Of a stretch of DNA of 64,000 nt, positions 42,483-52,412 are shown piece by piece. Each line of letters begins with the position of its first letter. The first letter of the stretch is position 1. The stretch is from Brevundimonas huaxiensis (lineage in GTDB: Bacteria; Pseudomonadota; Alphaproteobacteria; Caulobacterales; Caulobacteraceae). Both the position numbers and the translations under genes were made by a program. The notes under the pieces were generated by a model. That model made no database searches. It saw only the letters and a list, made by a program, of their open reading frames with translations, and had not been told where the DNA came from. The stretch is from positions 152,054 to 216,053 of the forward strand of contig NZ_JABBJE010000005.1 of NCBI RefSeq assembly GCF_014218725.1, read 5' to 3'.

Positions 42483-42749
42483 TCGACTGATCTTCCTTGC
42501 GACACTGTGTCGGATGCGAAGGAAGTAAAGCCCAGCCCAAATGAAACAATACGACAAAAAATCGCCAGTACTTCACTAAGAGATAGTGTCCTTTCGCGCT
42601 TCGAAGAACTGCCGCACGCTCCCTGACCCTTTTACCGCACCGGATCGCTACGACGGGTCCGCCAAGGCCTGGGTGAGAGCGACGCCCGAAGGCTCAGGCG
42701 ATCAGGCGTGGATCAAGGAGGATCAGAATCGAGCCGGACCTCATTGACA

Positions 42750-43907
42750 TCAGGCCGCGCTGGACACTGGCTCCAGACCGAGTTCCTCAAGAATCGCCCG
42801 ATTATGTTCGCCCACGGCAGGCACGGGGTCCATGCGGGGCGCGTCAGCCTGCGATTGACCTGGCGGCAGCAGGGCCGGGATCGGCCCGGCGGGCGTCTCG
42901 ACCAGGGTCCAGCGGCTGCGCGCCTTCAGCTGCGGATGATCCCAGACCTGTTTCATATCGTTGACGCGCGCATTGGCGATTCCAGCCGCATCAAGCCGCG
43001 CTACGACCTCGTCGGCGGTCAGGCGCGCGAACACCGCCTCGATGATGGCCTTCAGCACATCGCGGTTGGCGCTACGCTGCGAGTTGCGTGCGAAGCGTGG
43101 ATCATCGGTCAACTCGGGGCGCTCCAGTACGGTCGCGCAGAAAGCCGCCCATTCGCGGTCGTTCTGGATGCCCAACATGACCGAAAGGCCGTCGCCCGCC
43201 GGAAAGGGCCCATAAGGGAAGATGGTCGCATGGGCCGCGCCGACCCGCGGCGGCGCCTCCGCGCCCTCAAAGGCGTAGTAAAGTGGAAAACTCATCCACT
43301 CGACCATGCATTCGAGCATGGAGACGTCGATCTGCTTGCCCTTGCCCGTCTGTCCCCGGGCGATCAGCGCCGCCAGGATATTGGAGTAGGCGTACATGCC
43401 TGCCGAAATGTCGGCGATGGAGCAACCGGCTTTTGCGGGTTGATCGCCCTCTCCCGTCACGGACAGGAAGCCGGCCTCACTCTGGATGAGCAGATCGTAG
43501 GCCTTCTTGTCCCGGTAAGGCCCATCCGGACCATAGCCGGAGATGTTGCAGACAATCAGCCGCGGAAGCCGCTCTCGCAGAGCCGCATACGACAGGCCCA
43601 GTCGATCGGCGGCGCCCGGCGCCAAGTTCTGGATAAGAACGTCCGCCTTCTCCAACAGGGCCATAAGCACCGCCTGGCCGTCCGGCGTCTTGACGTCTAG
43701 GGCCAGGCTCTCCTTGGAACGGTTTGTCCAGACGAAGTGCGACGCCTGTCCGCGGACACGCTCGTCATAGCCCCGCGCGAAGTCGCCGGCGCCCGGGCGC
43801 TCGATTTTAATGACCCGCGCGCCCAGGTCGGCGAGTTGGCGGGTGCAGAAGGGCGCGGCGATCGCATGTTCGAGCGATACGACGGTGACGCCATCCAAGG
43901 GACGCAT
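42750..43907 (-). CDS. Family III (CaiB/BaiF) CoA-transferase
   Basis: 385 residues. The onset MRPLDGVTVVSLEHAIAAPFCTRQLADLGARVIKIERPG is characteristic of the family. The catalytic Asp sits in SIADISAGMYAYSNILAAL (near residue 168). These enzymes move CoA between carboxylic acids. In C5-dicarboxylate pathways the family includes succinyl-CoA:citramalate or mesaconate CoA-transferases. The gene ends the MFS-CoA-transferase pair, with 11 bp between them. Substrate is inferred from the CitE, CitF and fumarase neighbours only. Confidence 0.88.
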   Translation of the reverse strand: MRPLDGVTVVSLEHAIAAPFCTRQLADLGARVIKIERPGAGDFARGYDERVRGQASHFVWTNRSKESLALDVKTPDGQAVLMALLEKADVLIQNLAPGAADRLGLSYAALRERLPRLIVCNISGYGPDGPYRDKKAYDLLIQSEAGFLSVTGEGDQPAKAGCSIADISAGMYAYSNILAALIARGQTGKGKQIDVSMLECMVEWMSFPLYYAFEGAEAPPRVGAAHATIFPYGPFPAGDGLSVMLGIQNDREWAAFCATVLERPELTDDPRFARNSQRSANRDVLKAIIEAVFARLTADEVVARLDAAGIANARVNDMKQVWDHPQLKARSRWTLVETPAGPIPALLPPGQSQADAPRMDPVPAVGEHNRAILEELGLEPVSSAA

Positions 43908-43918
43908 GGACAACCCTC

Positions 43919-45277
43919 TTACTCGAGCACGCCGACGACGGAATCCTGAGACGCCTGTTTGACCAGGGTCGCCAGAATCCCAGCCACGACGAGCGGAACG
44001 GTGAAGATGATGAAGACGATGAAGAGGCCGGTGTCGGCACCGAGAAGCGCGCCGCCGAGCAAGGGGCCCAGCACGGCCCCGGCGCGTCCGACACCGATGC
44101 ACCAACCAATGCCGGTGGAGCGAATCTGAGCGGGATAAGCGGCCGCGACCAACGGATAGAGACCGTTGAAACCGCCTTGGACCGCGAAGCCGATGCCAAA
44201 GGCGACGGCAAGGGTGACCGTGACCGTCATCGGCGCGGAGAAGCCGACGAGGGCGACGGCGCCGACCAGCATCATGATCAGGACCAGCGGCCGGACATCG
44301 AACTTGAACAGAAGCCAGCAGAGGGCCAGACCGCCGATGAAGGCGCCGAGATTGTAGGTGACGCCCGCGAAGATGGCCTGATCCGGATTGAGCCCCGCCT
44401 CGATGGCCAGTTTCGGCACCCAGGCGATCACGAAGTACAAGGTCATGTAGCAGGCGAAAAAGGCCGACCAAAGGATGAGGGTCTGCTTCCACTGGCCGTT
44501 CTTGAATAGAAGCGCCGCACTGGCGGAGCGGCGTTCTCCGACGTCAGCAAGCGTCGCCAACAGGGGGCGCCCCATCTTTCCGCGAATGCGATTGATGCGG
44601 GCAAGGGCGTTCCTGGGCTGCCGCTTCTCCAGAAACTCCAACGACTCTGGCATCAGCACATAGGCCAGCGGAAGGAGCAGCAGAGTCGCGACGCCCGCCC
44701 CGGACATGAACCAATGCCAAGTCGATTGCGGCAGAAGGAAATAGACCGCCAGACCGGCGAGCATGGCGCCGATCGAATAGCCAGCCTGAAGGAGGGCGAC
44801 GGCGATCGTGCGGTGCCGCGCCGGCGAATATTCCGAGGTGATCGCGGCCATACTGGCCAGAATGGCGCCGATGCCCAGCCCGACGATGAAGCGCAGCACG
44901 ATGAGCGTGGTGACATTGGTCGCAAAGCCGCAGGCGATCATCGACAGGCCCATCAGGGCGACGGCGCCGAGGATGACCGGACGACGTCCGAGGTGATCGG
45001 CGAACGGCGCCAGAGCCAAGGCGCCGATCATCATGCCGAAGATGGCGGCGCTGAACACGACGCCGAGCGCGGCGGCGCCGACCGACCATTCCGTGGCGAT
45101 CGACTGGGCGAGATAGGACATCATCAGGATGTCCATGCCGTCGAGCATGTTGAGGATGAAGCACGTCGCCACAGCTCCGATCTGGAGACGGCTCCATCTG
45201 ACGCCGAGGCCTTGGGCTTCGGAGCTCGCAAGCGCGGATGCGTCGAGCCCCTTCGCATTCGGATCAGTGGTCGCCAT
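43919..45277 (-). CDS. MFS transporter, aromatic acid:H+ symporter (AAHS) family
   Basis: 452 residues with twelve predicted transmembrane helices. Helix 1 carries LDGMDILMMSYL (family motif D-G-x-D), and the loop 2-3 motif is GALALAPFADHLGRRPVIL. The AAHS family takes up aromatic or muconolactone-type acids (PcaK, BenK, MmlH). It probably imports the carboxylate substrate of this cluster. GGAGG lies about 5 bp upstream of ATG 45277. Confidence 0.9.
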   Translation of the reverse strand: MATTDPNAKGLDASALASSEAQGLGVRWSRLQIGAVATCFILNMLDGMDILMMSYLAQSIATEWSVGAAALGVVFSAAIFGMMIGALALAPFADHLGRRPVILGAVALMGLSMIACGFATNVTTLIVLRFIVGLGIGAILASMAAITSEYSPARHRTIAVALLQAGYSIGAMLAGLAVYFLLPQSTWHWFMSGAGVATLLLLPLAYVLMPESLEFLEKRQPRNALARINRIRGKMGRPLLATLADVGERRSASAALLFKNGQWKQTLILWSAFFACYMTLYFVIAWVPKLAIEAGLNPDQAIFAGVTYNLGAFIGGLALCWLLFKFDVRPLVLIMMLVGAVALVGFSAPMTVTVTLAVAFGIGFAVQGGFNGLYPLVAAAYPAQIRSTGIGWCIGVGRAGAVLGPLLGGALLGADTGLFIVFIIFTVPLVVAGILATLVKQASQDSVVGVLE

Positions 45278-45452
45278 CTGCGCCTCCTGCAGGCCGACGA
45301 CGGAGCGTCGCGGCACGTTTCCAAGGGCCGGATCTGCGTCCGACTTCGGCCCGGAGACTAGGGCTCGAGACCGTCCGGGGTCGAATAGGTCCGGCCCCTG
45401 CGATCGATAACCGCCACTTATGGATTAAGGCCATGCGAACCGAACTGCGCTA

Positions 45453-46322
45453 TCAGAAGGCGCGCGCAAGGCGGAACTGAACACGACGATCCTCGCGCAC
45501 GCCGTTCTCGACCGAGAGATCCCGGCCCACCTGGGCGAACAGATTGATCCCGGGCGTCACATTGCGCCGCCAGGTCAACAGGGCAGACAGCGTCGAGGCG
45601 CGATCGTCGCGACGAACCCCGTCGAGGGTCGTGCGTCCGCCATGCGCGTAGGCGAGACGAAGACTGCCCTCGTTTGCAGGATTGAAACGGACCCTCCCCC
45701 AGACCTGGACCCGATAGAGCGGCGCGGTTTCGAGCCGCCGCCCCCCGGCCGGATCGTCATTGTCGCCAAACACCATCGCGTCGACGGCGCCCTCGATGAC
45801 ATAACGGGACGAAAGCTGCCTGGAGCCGCCAACCTGCAGTGACGCGCGCCAACGGTTCTCGCCGATATTCAGCCCCCGGTCGGCGTCGTAGTCGCCAACC
45901 GGCACGAGCAGATACGGCTCGATGGCCAGGAAGACGCCCTTGTCGCGGTCCTCGTGAAGGAACAGCTGCCCCGTCAGGATGGTGTCGCCGAGGCCGGACG
46001 ACGAGCCCAGGTTCGCGCTTGGTCCCGCGCCTTCGGCGCGACCGAAGGGCTGGAAGACCTGAAGATTATAGGTGCGGCCGGCGAGCTGACCGTAGCGAAT
46101 GTAGCGCGCCATGACGGTGTAGCGGTCGATGTCGATCGCCGCAGTCTTCTCGCCGCGGACATAGCGTGCGTCTGCATGACCGTATTGGACATGCAGTAGG
46201 GCGACCTTCGCGCCCGCCGGCGCGGGAATGAAGGCGCCGGCGTCGACGGCCTGCGCCCAAGCGCCCCCGGCCAAGCCGCAGCCAAGCGCCAACGCGCCCG
46301 CGAATGCGGAGATCAATCTCAT
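45453..46322 (-). CDS. Outer-membrane channel, phenol-degradation MetA-type, copy 1
   Basis: 289 residues. Signal peptide (1-23, cleaved after GAWAQ), then a beta-rich protein with GAFIPAPAGAKVALLHVQYGHADARY, LQVFQPFG, YLLVPVGDYD and a final RVQFRLARAF with terminal Phe, as in outer-membrane proteins. It is a clear paralogue of the protein at 56527. The family (Phenol_MetA_deg) is linked to uptake of aromatic or hydrophobic catabolic substrates. It shares a 46-bp upstream element with its paralogue. Confidence 0.87.
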   Translation of the reverse strand: MRLISAFAGALALGCGLAGGAWAQAVDAGAFIPAPAGAKVALLHVQYGHADARYVRGEKTAAIDIDRYTVMARYIRYGQLAGRTYNLQVFQPFGRAEGAGPSANLGSSSGLGDTILTGQLFLHEDRDKGVFLAIEPYLLVPVGDYDADRGLNIGENRWRASLQVGGSRQLSSRYVIEGAVDAMVFGDNDDPAGGRRLETAPLYRVQVWGRVRFNPANEGSLRLAYAHGGRTTLDGVRRDDRASTLSALLTWRRNVTPGINLFAQVGRDLSVENGVREDRRVQFRLARAF

Positions 46323-46400
46323 AGGCGAGTAAGCTCTGTTCCTGTTACCCACGCGGCCGTCTGAGGGGCCTGTTGATGGCGAGGGTAGGCCGCATACCGA

Positions 46401-46446
46401 GGGTGTAAATCGACGATCCGGCAAGTCTGACTTCGCCAATGGCGAA
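46401..46446 (-). promoter_or_regulatory. Shared LysR-box/promoter element, channel copy 1
   Basis: On the minus strand, 37 of 46 bases match 56406-56451. It begins with the palindrome TTCGC-N5-GCGAA (a T-N11-A LysR box), contains ACTTG-n-CG-n-ATCG and ends CGATTTACACCC. It lies 78 bp upstream of the start codon, and the partner copy lies 75 bp upstream of its own. Confidence 0.75.
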
Positions 46447-46466
46447 ATCTCAGGCTCTGGCCAGAA

Positions 46467-47975
46467 TCACGCGGCGCTGGTCGTGATCACCGGACGCCGC
46501 CACCGAGACGGACCGAGCGTATGGATGCTCTGTCCGTCCGGAGTCACCGCCACGGTGACCGGCATGTCGTGGACCTCGAATTCGTAGATGGCTTCCATTC
46601 CCAGATCTTCGAAGGCGATCACGCGGCTTTGACGTATCGCGCGCGAGACGAGATAGGCTGCGCCGCCGACCGCCGAAAGATAAGCCCGACCATGCGCCTC
46701 GATAGCGGCGATGGCCGCCGGCCCTCGCTCCGCTTTTCCAACCATGGCCACCAACCCCAGGTCGAGCATCATGTCGGTGAACTTGTCCATACGGGTCGCG
46801 GTCGTGGGCCCCGCCGGGCCGACCACCTCGTCACCGACGGGATCGACGGGCCCGACGTAGTAGATCACCCGGTCCTTGAAGCTGACAGGCAAGGACTCGC
46901 CTTTGGCCAGCATCTCGGCGATCCGCTTGTGGGCCGCGTCGCGCCCCGTCAGCATCTTGCCGGACAGAAGCAGTCGGTCGCCGGGCTTCCAGTCGGACAT
47001 GGCGTCGGGCGTGAGGCTGTCCAGGTCGATCCGTCGCGCCTGCTCGTCCGGTGACCAGGCCACATCGGGCCAGGCGTTCAGATCGGGAGGCGGCAGATAG
47101 GCGGGATCGGAGCCGTCCAGGGTGAAGTGCGCGTGCCGGGTGGCCGCGCAGTTGGGGATCAGGGCGACGGGCTTTGAGGCGGCATGGGTGGGCCAGTCGA
47201 GGATCTTGACATCCAGCACCGTCGTCAGACCGCCGAGCCCCTGGGCGCCGATGCCCAAGGCGTTGACCTTGTCGTGCAACTCGATCCGGAGCGCCTCGAT
47301 CGGAGTTTGGGCGCCCCTCGCCTTCAGCTGGGCCATGTCGATCGGCGCCATCAAAGCCTCCTTGGCCATCACCATGGCTTTCTCGGCCGTACCGCCGACG
47401 CCGATGCCCAGCATGCCCGGCGGGCACCAACCGGCGCCCATAGTCGGCACAGTCTCGATCACCCAGTCGACGAGGGAGTCTGACGGGTTCAGCATCTTGA
47501 ACCTGGCCTTGTTCTCCGACCCGCCGCCCTTGGCCGCAACCGTCACCTCCACCCGGTCGCCGGGGACGAGTTCGACATGGGTGACGCTCGGGGTGTTGTC
47601 GCGCGTATTCCGCCGCCCGAAGACAGGATCGGAGACGATCGAAGCCCGCAGCGGATTCTCCGGATCGAGATAGGCGCGCCTGACCCCCTGGTCGATAACG
47701 GCCTGAAGGCTTTCATCGCCCGCGAGCGTGCAGGCCTGTCCCCATTTGACGAAGACGGTGACAATGCCCGTGTCCTGACAGACCGGTCGTTTGCCCTCGG
47801 CCGACATGCGGCTGTTGGTCAGGATCTGGGCGATAGCGTCGCGGGCAGCCGGCGACTCCTCCAGCGCATAGGCCTCGGCCAGGGCGTCGATATAGTCGAG
47901 CGGGTGATAAACACTGATGTGCTGCAACGCATCCGCGACGCTGTCGGCTAGATCCTGCGGCTGAATGAGGGTCAT
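46467..47975 (-). CDS. Class I fumarate hydratase / mesaconase-like, iron-sulfur
   Basis: 502 residues in one chain. The alpha part includes RPVCQDTGIVTVFVKWG, GAGWCPPGMLGIGVGG and LIPNCAATRHAHFTLDG, giving the three Cys ligands of a 4Fe-4S cluster. The beta part includes LLLSGKMLTGRDAAHKRI and VGPAGPTTATRMDKFTD. Class I fumarases hydrate fumarate to malate, and some act as mesaconases (mesaconate to citramalate). Position in a cluster with CitE-, CitF- and CoA-transferase-like genes favours the mesaconase reading, but a house-keeping fumarase is not excluded. Confidence 0.88.
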   Translation of the reverse strand: MTLIQPQDLADSVADALQHISVYHPLDYIDALAEAYALEESPAARDAIAQILTNSRMSAEGKRPVCQDTGIVTVFVKWGQACTLAGDESLQAVIDQGVRRAYLDPENPLRASIVSDPVFGRRNTRDNTPSVTHVELVPGDRVEVTVAAKGGGSENKARFKMLNPSDSLVDWVIETVPTMGAGWCPPGMLGIGVGGTAEKAMVMAKEALMAPIDMAQLKARGAQTPIEALRIELHDKVNALGIGAQGLGGLTTVLDVKILDWPTHAASKPVALIPNCAATRHAHFTLDGSDPAYLPPPDLNAWPDVAWSPDEQARRIDLDSLTPDAMSDWKPGDRLLLSGKMLTGRDAAHKRIAEMLAKGESLPVSFKDRVIYYVGPVDPVGDEVVGPAGPTTATRMDKFTDMMLDLGLVAMVGKAERGPAAIAAIEAHGRAYLSAVGGAAYLVSRAIRQSRVIAFEDLGMEAIYEFEVHDMPVTVAVTPDGQSIHTLGPSRWRRPVITTSAA

Positions 47976-48039
47976 GACGGATCTCCTGGTCCTGCGAAGA
48001 CCGGGACGCGTCTCCAAGGCGAGACCACGTCGATAAGGC

Positions 48040-48783
48040 TCAGATGGTGCGTCCGCCGTCCACAGGCAGCTCCACCCCGGTGATATAGTCAGCGGCCGCC
48101 AGATAGAGGGCCGCTTGGGCGACGTCCTCCGGTTCGCAAAAACGACCCAACGGAATCCCGCCCAAGAATTTGGCGCGATTTTCGGGCGTATCGGGCATGC
48201 CCATGAAATCCTCGAGCATGCCGGTCACACCCATGACCGGGCAAATGGCGTTGACGCGAATTTTCCACGGCGCGAGTTCGACCGCCAGCGACTTGGACAG
48301 CATGTTGGCCGCCCCTTTGGAGCCGTTGTACCAGGTCAAACCTGGCCGCGGCCGGATGCCGGCGACCGAACCCACGTTGAGCATCACGCCGCCGCCGTTG
48401 TCGCGCATCGCCGGCACGACGGCGTGGACCATGTGGTAGAGCGACTTCACATTGACGGCGAAGACCCGGTCGAAAGTGTCCTCGTCGACTTCCAGCAACG
48501 GCCTATTCTTGTGAGTGAAACCGGCGTTGTTGACGACAATGTCCGGCACGCCGAAGGATTGGATGGTCGTCGAGATAAGGGCGTCGATGTCGGCGCGCTT
48601 CGAGACATCGGCGCGCACTGCGATAGCCTTGCCGTCCAGAGACGAGGCCACGGCTTCAGCCTTGTCCAGATTGAGGTCTGCGATCACGACGCGGGCGCCG
48701 TGCTCGACGAAGCGCCGCGCGATGGCTTCGCCGAAGCCGCTGGCCGCACCGGTGACGATGGCGATCTTGTTGTCGAGGGTCAT
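48040..48783 (-). CDS. Short-chain dehydrogenase/reductase
   Basis: 247 residues, classical SDR. The cofactor motif is VTGAASGFGEAIA (TGxxxGxG), NNAG is in VVNNAGFTHKN, the catalytic Ser is in NVGSVAG and Tyr/Lys are in WYNGSKGAAN (YxxxK). An Asp after the second strand (VIADLNLDKAE) points to NAD rather than NADP. It oxidises or reduces a hydroxy/keto group of an unknown intermediate. It starts 28 bp after the ALDH gene and belongs to the same run. Confidence 0.9.
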   Translation of the reverse strand: MTLDNKIAIVTGAASGFGEAIARRFVEHGARVVIADLNLDKAEAVASSLDGKAIAVRADVSKRADIDALISTTIQSFGVPDIVVNNAGFTHKNRPLLEVDEDTFDRVFAVNVKSLYHMVHAVVPAMRDNGGGVMLNVGSVAGIRPRPGLTWYNGSKGAANMLSKSLAVELAPWKIRVNAICPVMGVTGMLEDFMGMPDTPENRAKFLGGIPLGRFCEPEDVAQAALYLAAADYITGVELPVDGGRTI

Positions 48784-48811
48784 CTGTCGGTCCTTTTCCT
48801 GATGCGCCGGA

Positions 48812-50254
48812 TCAGCCGTGATTGAACACGGTCGTCTTGGTTTTGCTGAAATCGTGCAGGGCGGCGAAGCCCTTCTCCCGGCCGTGGCCGCTCTTGCCGG
48901 CGCCGCCGAACGGCAGCTCGATTCCGGCGCCGGCGCCGTAGCAGTTCACGAACAGCTGGCCTGTGCGAACCTTGCGGCCCAGCCGCATCTGACGTGCGCC
49001 GTCGCGGGTCCAGACGGCGGCGACCAAGCCGTAGTCCGTGTCGTTGGCCAAGCGGATGGCGTCGTCCTCTTCATCGAACGGAAGGGCCACGAGCACGGGG
49101 CCGAAAACCTCTTCCCTGGCGATCTCGCTGTCGCGCGGAGTCGGGCCGAACAGGGTAGGCTTGACGTAGAAGCCTTCGGCCGGCGCGCCCTCGGCGATCT
49201 GGCCTTCGGCCAGAACCGGGACCCCGGCGGCCTTCGCACGCTCGATAAAGCCGAGCACACGGGTCTTCTGCTTGGCGGTAATAATGGGGCCGCAGTCGAG
49301 GTCGGCTTCCGGCGCGCCGACGCGCACCTTTCCGAAGGCCTCGGACAGCCGGGCGACAACAGCGTCGTAGATGGACCGTTCGACGAGGAGGCGGCTCCCC
49401 GCTGAACAGGTCTGGCCGCTGTTCTGGGTGATCGCCTTGACGATGACCGGCACGGCCGCATCGAGGTCCGCGTCAGCGAAGACGATCTGGGGCGACTTTC
49501 CGCCGAGCTCCAGGGTGCAGGTGATATAGTGGTCGGCGCAGAGCTTCTGAATGATCTGGCCGACTTCCGGCGAACCCGTGAAGGACATGAAGTCGACGCC
49601 GGGATGGGCGGCCAGGGCCGCGCCCGAGGCCGCGCCCCGCCCGGTGATGACATTGATCGCGCCTGCGGGGAACCCGGCTTCGGTGGCCAGTTCCACCAGC
49701 AACAGAGCTGTGGCGCAGGCGTCCTCGGCCGGCTTCAACACCGTGGCGTTGCCAACCGCGAGCGCCGGAGCCAGCGTGCGGCCGAACATCTGGGCCGGGT
49801 AGTTCCACGGCAGGATATGGCCGGTGACCCCGTGCGGCTCGGGAATGACGGTGACCGTATAGCCGGCCAGATAGGGCACCGTCTCGCCGTGCAGCTTGTC
49901 GGCCGCACCGCCGTAGAACTCGAAATAGCGCGCCAGGGCGATGATGTCGTTCCGCGCCACGGTGACGGGCTTGCCGGTGTCGCGCGCTTCGCATTCGGCT
50001 AGCCGGTCGGCGTCCCGCAGGATCAGGTCGCCGAACCGTTGCAGGATGCGACCGCGCTCGATCGCCGTGGTCTTGCCCCAGGCTCCGGTGTCGAATGCGT
50101 CCCGCGCCGCCTTTACCGCCGCATCCACGTCCGCCTGCGAACTATCCACGATCTGGCCGATCACCGCGCCGGTCGCCGGCTCGAAGACGTCCAGCGTCCC
50201 GCCGTCCACGGAGCTGGTCCAGGCGCCGTTGATGAAGTTCTTGGGATCGCTCAT
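48812..50254 (-). CDS. NAD-dependent aldehyde dehydrogenase 1
   Basis: 480 residues, ALDH superfamily. Features are GHILPWNYPAQMFGRTLAPALAVGN, VLKPAEDA, the catalytic Glu in LELGGKSPQ, the catalytic Cys in NSGQTCSAGSRLLVE, and EEVFGPVL. It heads the nine-gene minus-strand run and is divergent from a LysR gene. AGGAGAAG lies upstream of ATG 50254. It is the likely second oxidation step after the alcohol dehydrogenase. Confidence 0.92.
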   Translation of the reverse strand: MSDPKNFINGAWTSSVDGGTLDVFEPATGAVIGQIVDSSQADVDAAVKAARDAFDTGAWGKTTAIERGRILQRFGDLILRDADRLAECEARDTGKPVTVARNDIIALARYFEFYGGAADKLHGETVPYLAGYTVTVIPEPHGVTGHILPWNYPAQMFGRTLAPALAVGNATVLKPAEDACATALLLVELATEAGFPAGAINVITGRGAASGAALAAHPGVDFMSFTGSPEVGQIIQKLCADHYITCTLELGGKSPQIVFADADLDAAVPVIVKAITQNSGQTCSAGSRLLVERSIYDAVVARLSEAFGKVRVGAPEADLDCGPIITAKQKTRVLGFIERAKAAGVPVLAEGQIAEGAPAEGFYVKPTLFGPTPRDSEIAREEVFGPVLVALPFDEEDDAIRLANDTDYGLVAAVWTRDGARQMRLGRKVRTGQLFVNCYGAGAGIELPFGGAGKSGHGREKGFAALHDFSKTKTTVFNHG

Positions 50255-50402
50255 GTCGCTTCTCCTGACTGATCGCCGGAGGAAGACCGCACAGCGCGGC
50301 CGCCCCAGGGGGCGGCGTCCTGTCGATATCCTCCCGGCGGCTTCACGCTGCTCTCGTCGATGAGGACGTAGCGTCTCGCCGTGATAGCGTCTAATAACCG
50401 AT

Positions 50403-50421
50403 ATGCGCTGAACTGATGCAT
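50403..50421 (+). promoter_or_regulatory. Possible LysR box between ALDH 1 and LysR 1
   Basis: ATGC-N11-GCAT inverted repeat 7 bp before the LysR start codon and within the 174-bp divergent region. It fits autoregulation by LysR 1, but a short palindrome can arise by chance. Confidence 0.4.
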
Positions 50422-50428
50422 TGCGGTT

Positions 50429-51331
50429 ATGGACCTTCGCCACCTTCGCTATGTGCTCGCGGCCGGAGAGGAGCTCCACTTCACGCGCGCGGCCCACCGG
50501 CTCAATGTCGCCCAGCCGGCGCTAAGCCAACAAATTCGTCAGCTCGAGGACGAGATCGGCGCCCAATTGTTCCACCGCCTGACCCGCGGCGTAGAGCTCA
50601 CCGAGGCCGGCCGCGCCTTCCTGCCCTATGCCCGCACATCTCTGGCAGCGGCCGACGAAGCGATCGCGGCCGCCCGTCGCGCCGCCAAGGGCGAACTCGG
50701 CCGCCTCGGGATCGGCTTCACAAGTTCGGCTTCCTTCAACCCCTTGGTGACCCAGGTCATCGGCCGATTCAGGGACGCCTATCCCGACATCGAAGTCGAG
50801 TTGCGCGAACAAGCGACGACGCCCTTGCTCAGGGCGTTGAAGCAAGGCGATCTTCAGCTGGCCTTCATACGCGCCGCCGACGACGAGCTTGAGGGTCTAC
50901 GCCGGGTCGCCCTCCCGGATGAGCCTTTGTGGGCCGCCTTGCCGACCCGGCATCGTCTGGCCTCGCATGACCGGATCAGCCTGTCCGAACTGGCCGCTGA
51001 TCCCTTCATACTCTACCCACGCGACAATGGTCGCCTCCTCTACGACGCGATCATCGCCGCGTGCGGCCGTGCCGGCTTCAGCCCGCGTATCGCCCAGGAG
51101 GCGCCGCAGATGGCTTCCACGGTCAATCTGGTGGCCGCCGGCGTGGGGATCGCCCTCGTCCCGGCGTCCATGCGCCAGATCCGCTCGCCAGGCGTCGCCT
51201 ACGCCCAGCTGACGGGGACGCCGCCGGTCGCCGTCCTCAGCCTGGTCCAGGGACCGGACGCCGCCCTGACCCCCGCTGTACGCAATTTCGTGCGTTGTTT
51301 GGATGAGCTGCGGATAGAGGTCGCGCCTTGA
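50429..51331 (+). CDS. LysR-family regulator 1
   Basis: 300 residues. The N-terminal HTH reads MDLRHLRYVLAAGEELHFTRAAHRLNVAQPALSQQIRQLEDEIGAQLFHR. The substrate-binding domain follows (LGIGFTSSASFNPLV...FIRAADDELEGLRRV), as in the BenM/CatR-like group. Divergent from the ALDH 1 gene by 174 bp, so control of the large minus-strand operon is likely. CitE-like and MFS genes follow on the same strand. Confidence 0.92.
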   Translation: MDLRHLRYVLAAGEELHFTRAAHRLNVAQPALSQQIRQLEDEIGAQLFHRLTRGVELTEAGRAFLPYARTSLAAADEAIAAARRAAKGELGRLGIGFTSSASFNPLVTQVIGRFRDAYPDIEVELREQATTPLLRALKQGDLQLAFIRAADDELEGLRRVALPDEPLWAALPTRHRLASHDRISLSELAADPFILYPRDNGRLLYDAIIAACGRAGFSPRIAQEAPQMASTVNLVAAGVGIALVPASMRQIRSPGVAYAQLTGTPPVAVLSLVQGPDAALTPAVRNFVRCLDELRIEVAP

Positions 51332-51555
51332 GTGTCTGGACCTAGGTCGGCGCCCTGACTGAGCTGCGCCGATGCCGTGGCTTGTCGCTTTGGGCCAGGC
51401 CGAATCCGAGGTGCATGGGTCTGGCCGGGTCCTGCCGCCTGGCGTCCGGTCCAGGCGCGCGCGGCGACCTACGTCTGAACTGCGATAAGCCGTAGCTATC
51501 GATTGCGGGCCGACCGATATTGGACCCGAACACCAATCGCTCTCTAAGTCGGAGC

Positions 51556-52404
51556 ATGAGCTTGAAGACGCATTCCTCGTTGAGACAGACCGTCGAAGCC
51601 ACAAGCCTCCTGTTCGTCCCGGGAGATCGACCCGAGCGGTTCGCCAAGGCGGCGGCGGCTGGCGCGGATCAGGTCATCATCGATCTTGAGGACGCCGTGC
51701 GGCCGGACGCGAAGAGCGAAGCCAGGTCCGCTGCGGCCCGGTGGTTCTCCGGCGGCGGCGGCGGGGTCATGAGGATCAATGCGGCCGACACCCAATGGCA
51801 TCTCGATGATATCGCGCTCGCCCGTCTGCCCGCTGTCGATGCGATCATGCTGCCGAAGGCTGAGGATCCCGCTCGCATCGCCGCGCTTTACGAGGCCACC
51901 GGCAAACCGATCGTCGCGCTGATCGAGACGGCGCGCGGTCTTGATGCGGTCAAAGCCGTCGCGGCCAGTCCGGGCGTGACACGGTTGGCCTTCGGTTCGA
52001 TCGACCTCTGCCTCGACCTCGGCCTCGATGTCGCCGATCCGCAGTTGGACGGCTTCCGTCTCGCGCTCGTCCTGGCGTCGCGGTTGGCGGACCTGCCTGG
52101 ACCGATCGACGGGGTGCAAGCCGACTTTCGCGACACGGCAGGCCTCTCCGAGCTCGTTTCGCGCGTGCGCGGCCTGGGCTACACCGCCAAACTCTGCATC
52201 CACCCGAACCAGGTGACTGTAATATCGGCCGGGTTTTCGCCGACGGCCGATGAGATCGACTGGGCCCGACGCGTTGTGGCCATGGGAGAAGGCGCCGCCG
52301 CGCTTGAGGGCCAGATGATCGACCGGCCGGTGCGGGAGCGGGCGATACGTCTTCTTGACCGGGCGAACGCGCGGGCTGATGAGCCTCCGTCCGTCTCCGC
52401 CTGA
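51556..52404 (+). CDS. CitE-like CoA-ester lyase (citramalyl/malyl-CoA lyase type)
   Basis: 282 residues, HpcH/HpaI-CitE TIM barrel. Features are LLFVPGDRPERFAKAAAAGADQVIIDLEDAV, MRINAADT, MLPKAEDPA, ALIETARGLDAVKAV, LAFGSIDLCLDLG and KLCIHPNQV. Relatives split citramalyl-CoA or malyl-CoA into acetyl-CoA plus pyruvate or glyoxylate. GGAG lies just upstream of ATG 51556; an ATG at 51520 would add 12 residues. With a CoA-transferase and a mesaconase-like enzyme nearby, citramalyl-CoA is the best substrate guess. Confidence 0.87.
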   Translation: MSLKTHSSLRQTVEATSLLFVPGDRPERFAKAAAAGADQVIIDLEDAVRPDAKSEARSAAARWFSGGGGGVMRINAADTQWHLDDIALARLPAVDAIMLPKAEDPARIAALYEATGKPIVALIETARGLDAVKAVAASPGVTRLAFGSIDLCLDLGLDVADPQLDGFRLALVLASRLADLPGPIDGVQADFRDTAGLSELVSRVRGLGYTAKLCIHPNQVTVISAGFSPTADEIDWARRVVAMGEGAAALEGQMIDRPVRERAIRLLDRANARADEPPSVSA

Positions 52405-52412
52405 GGTCGGCC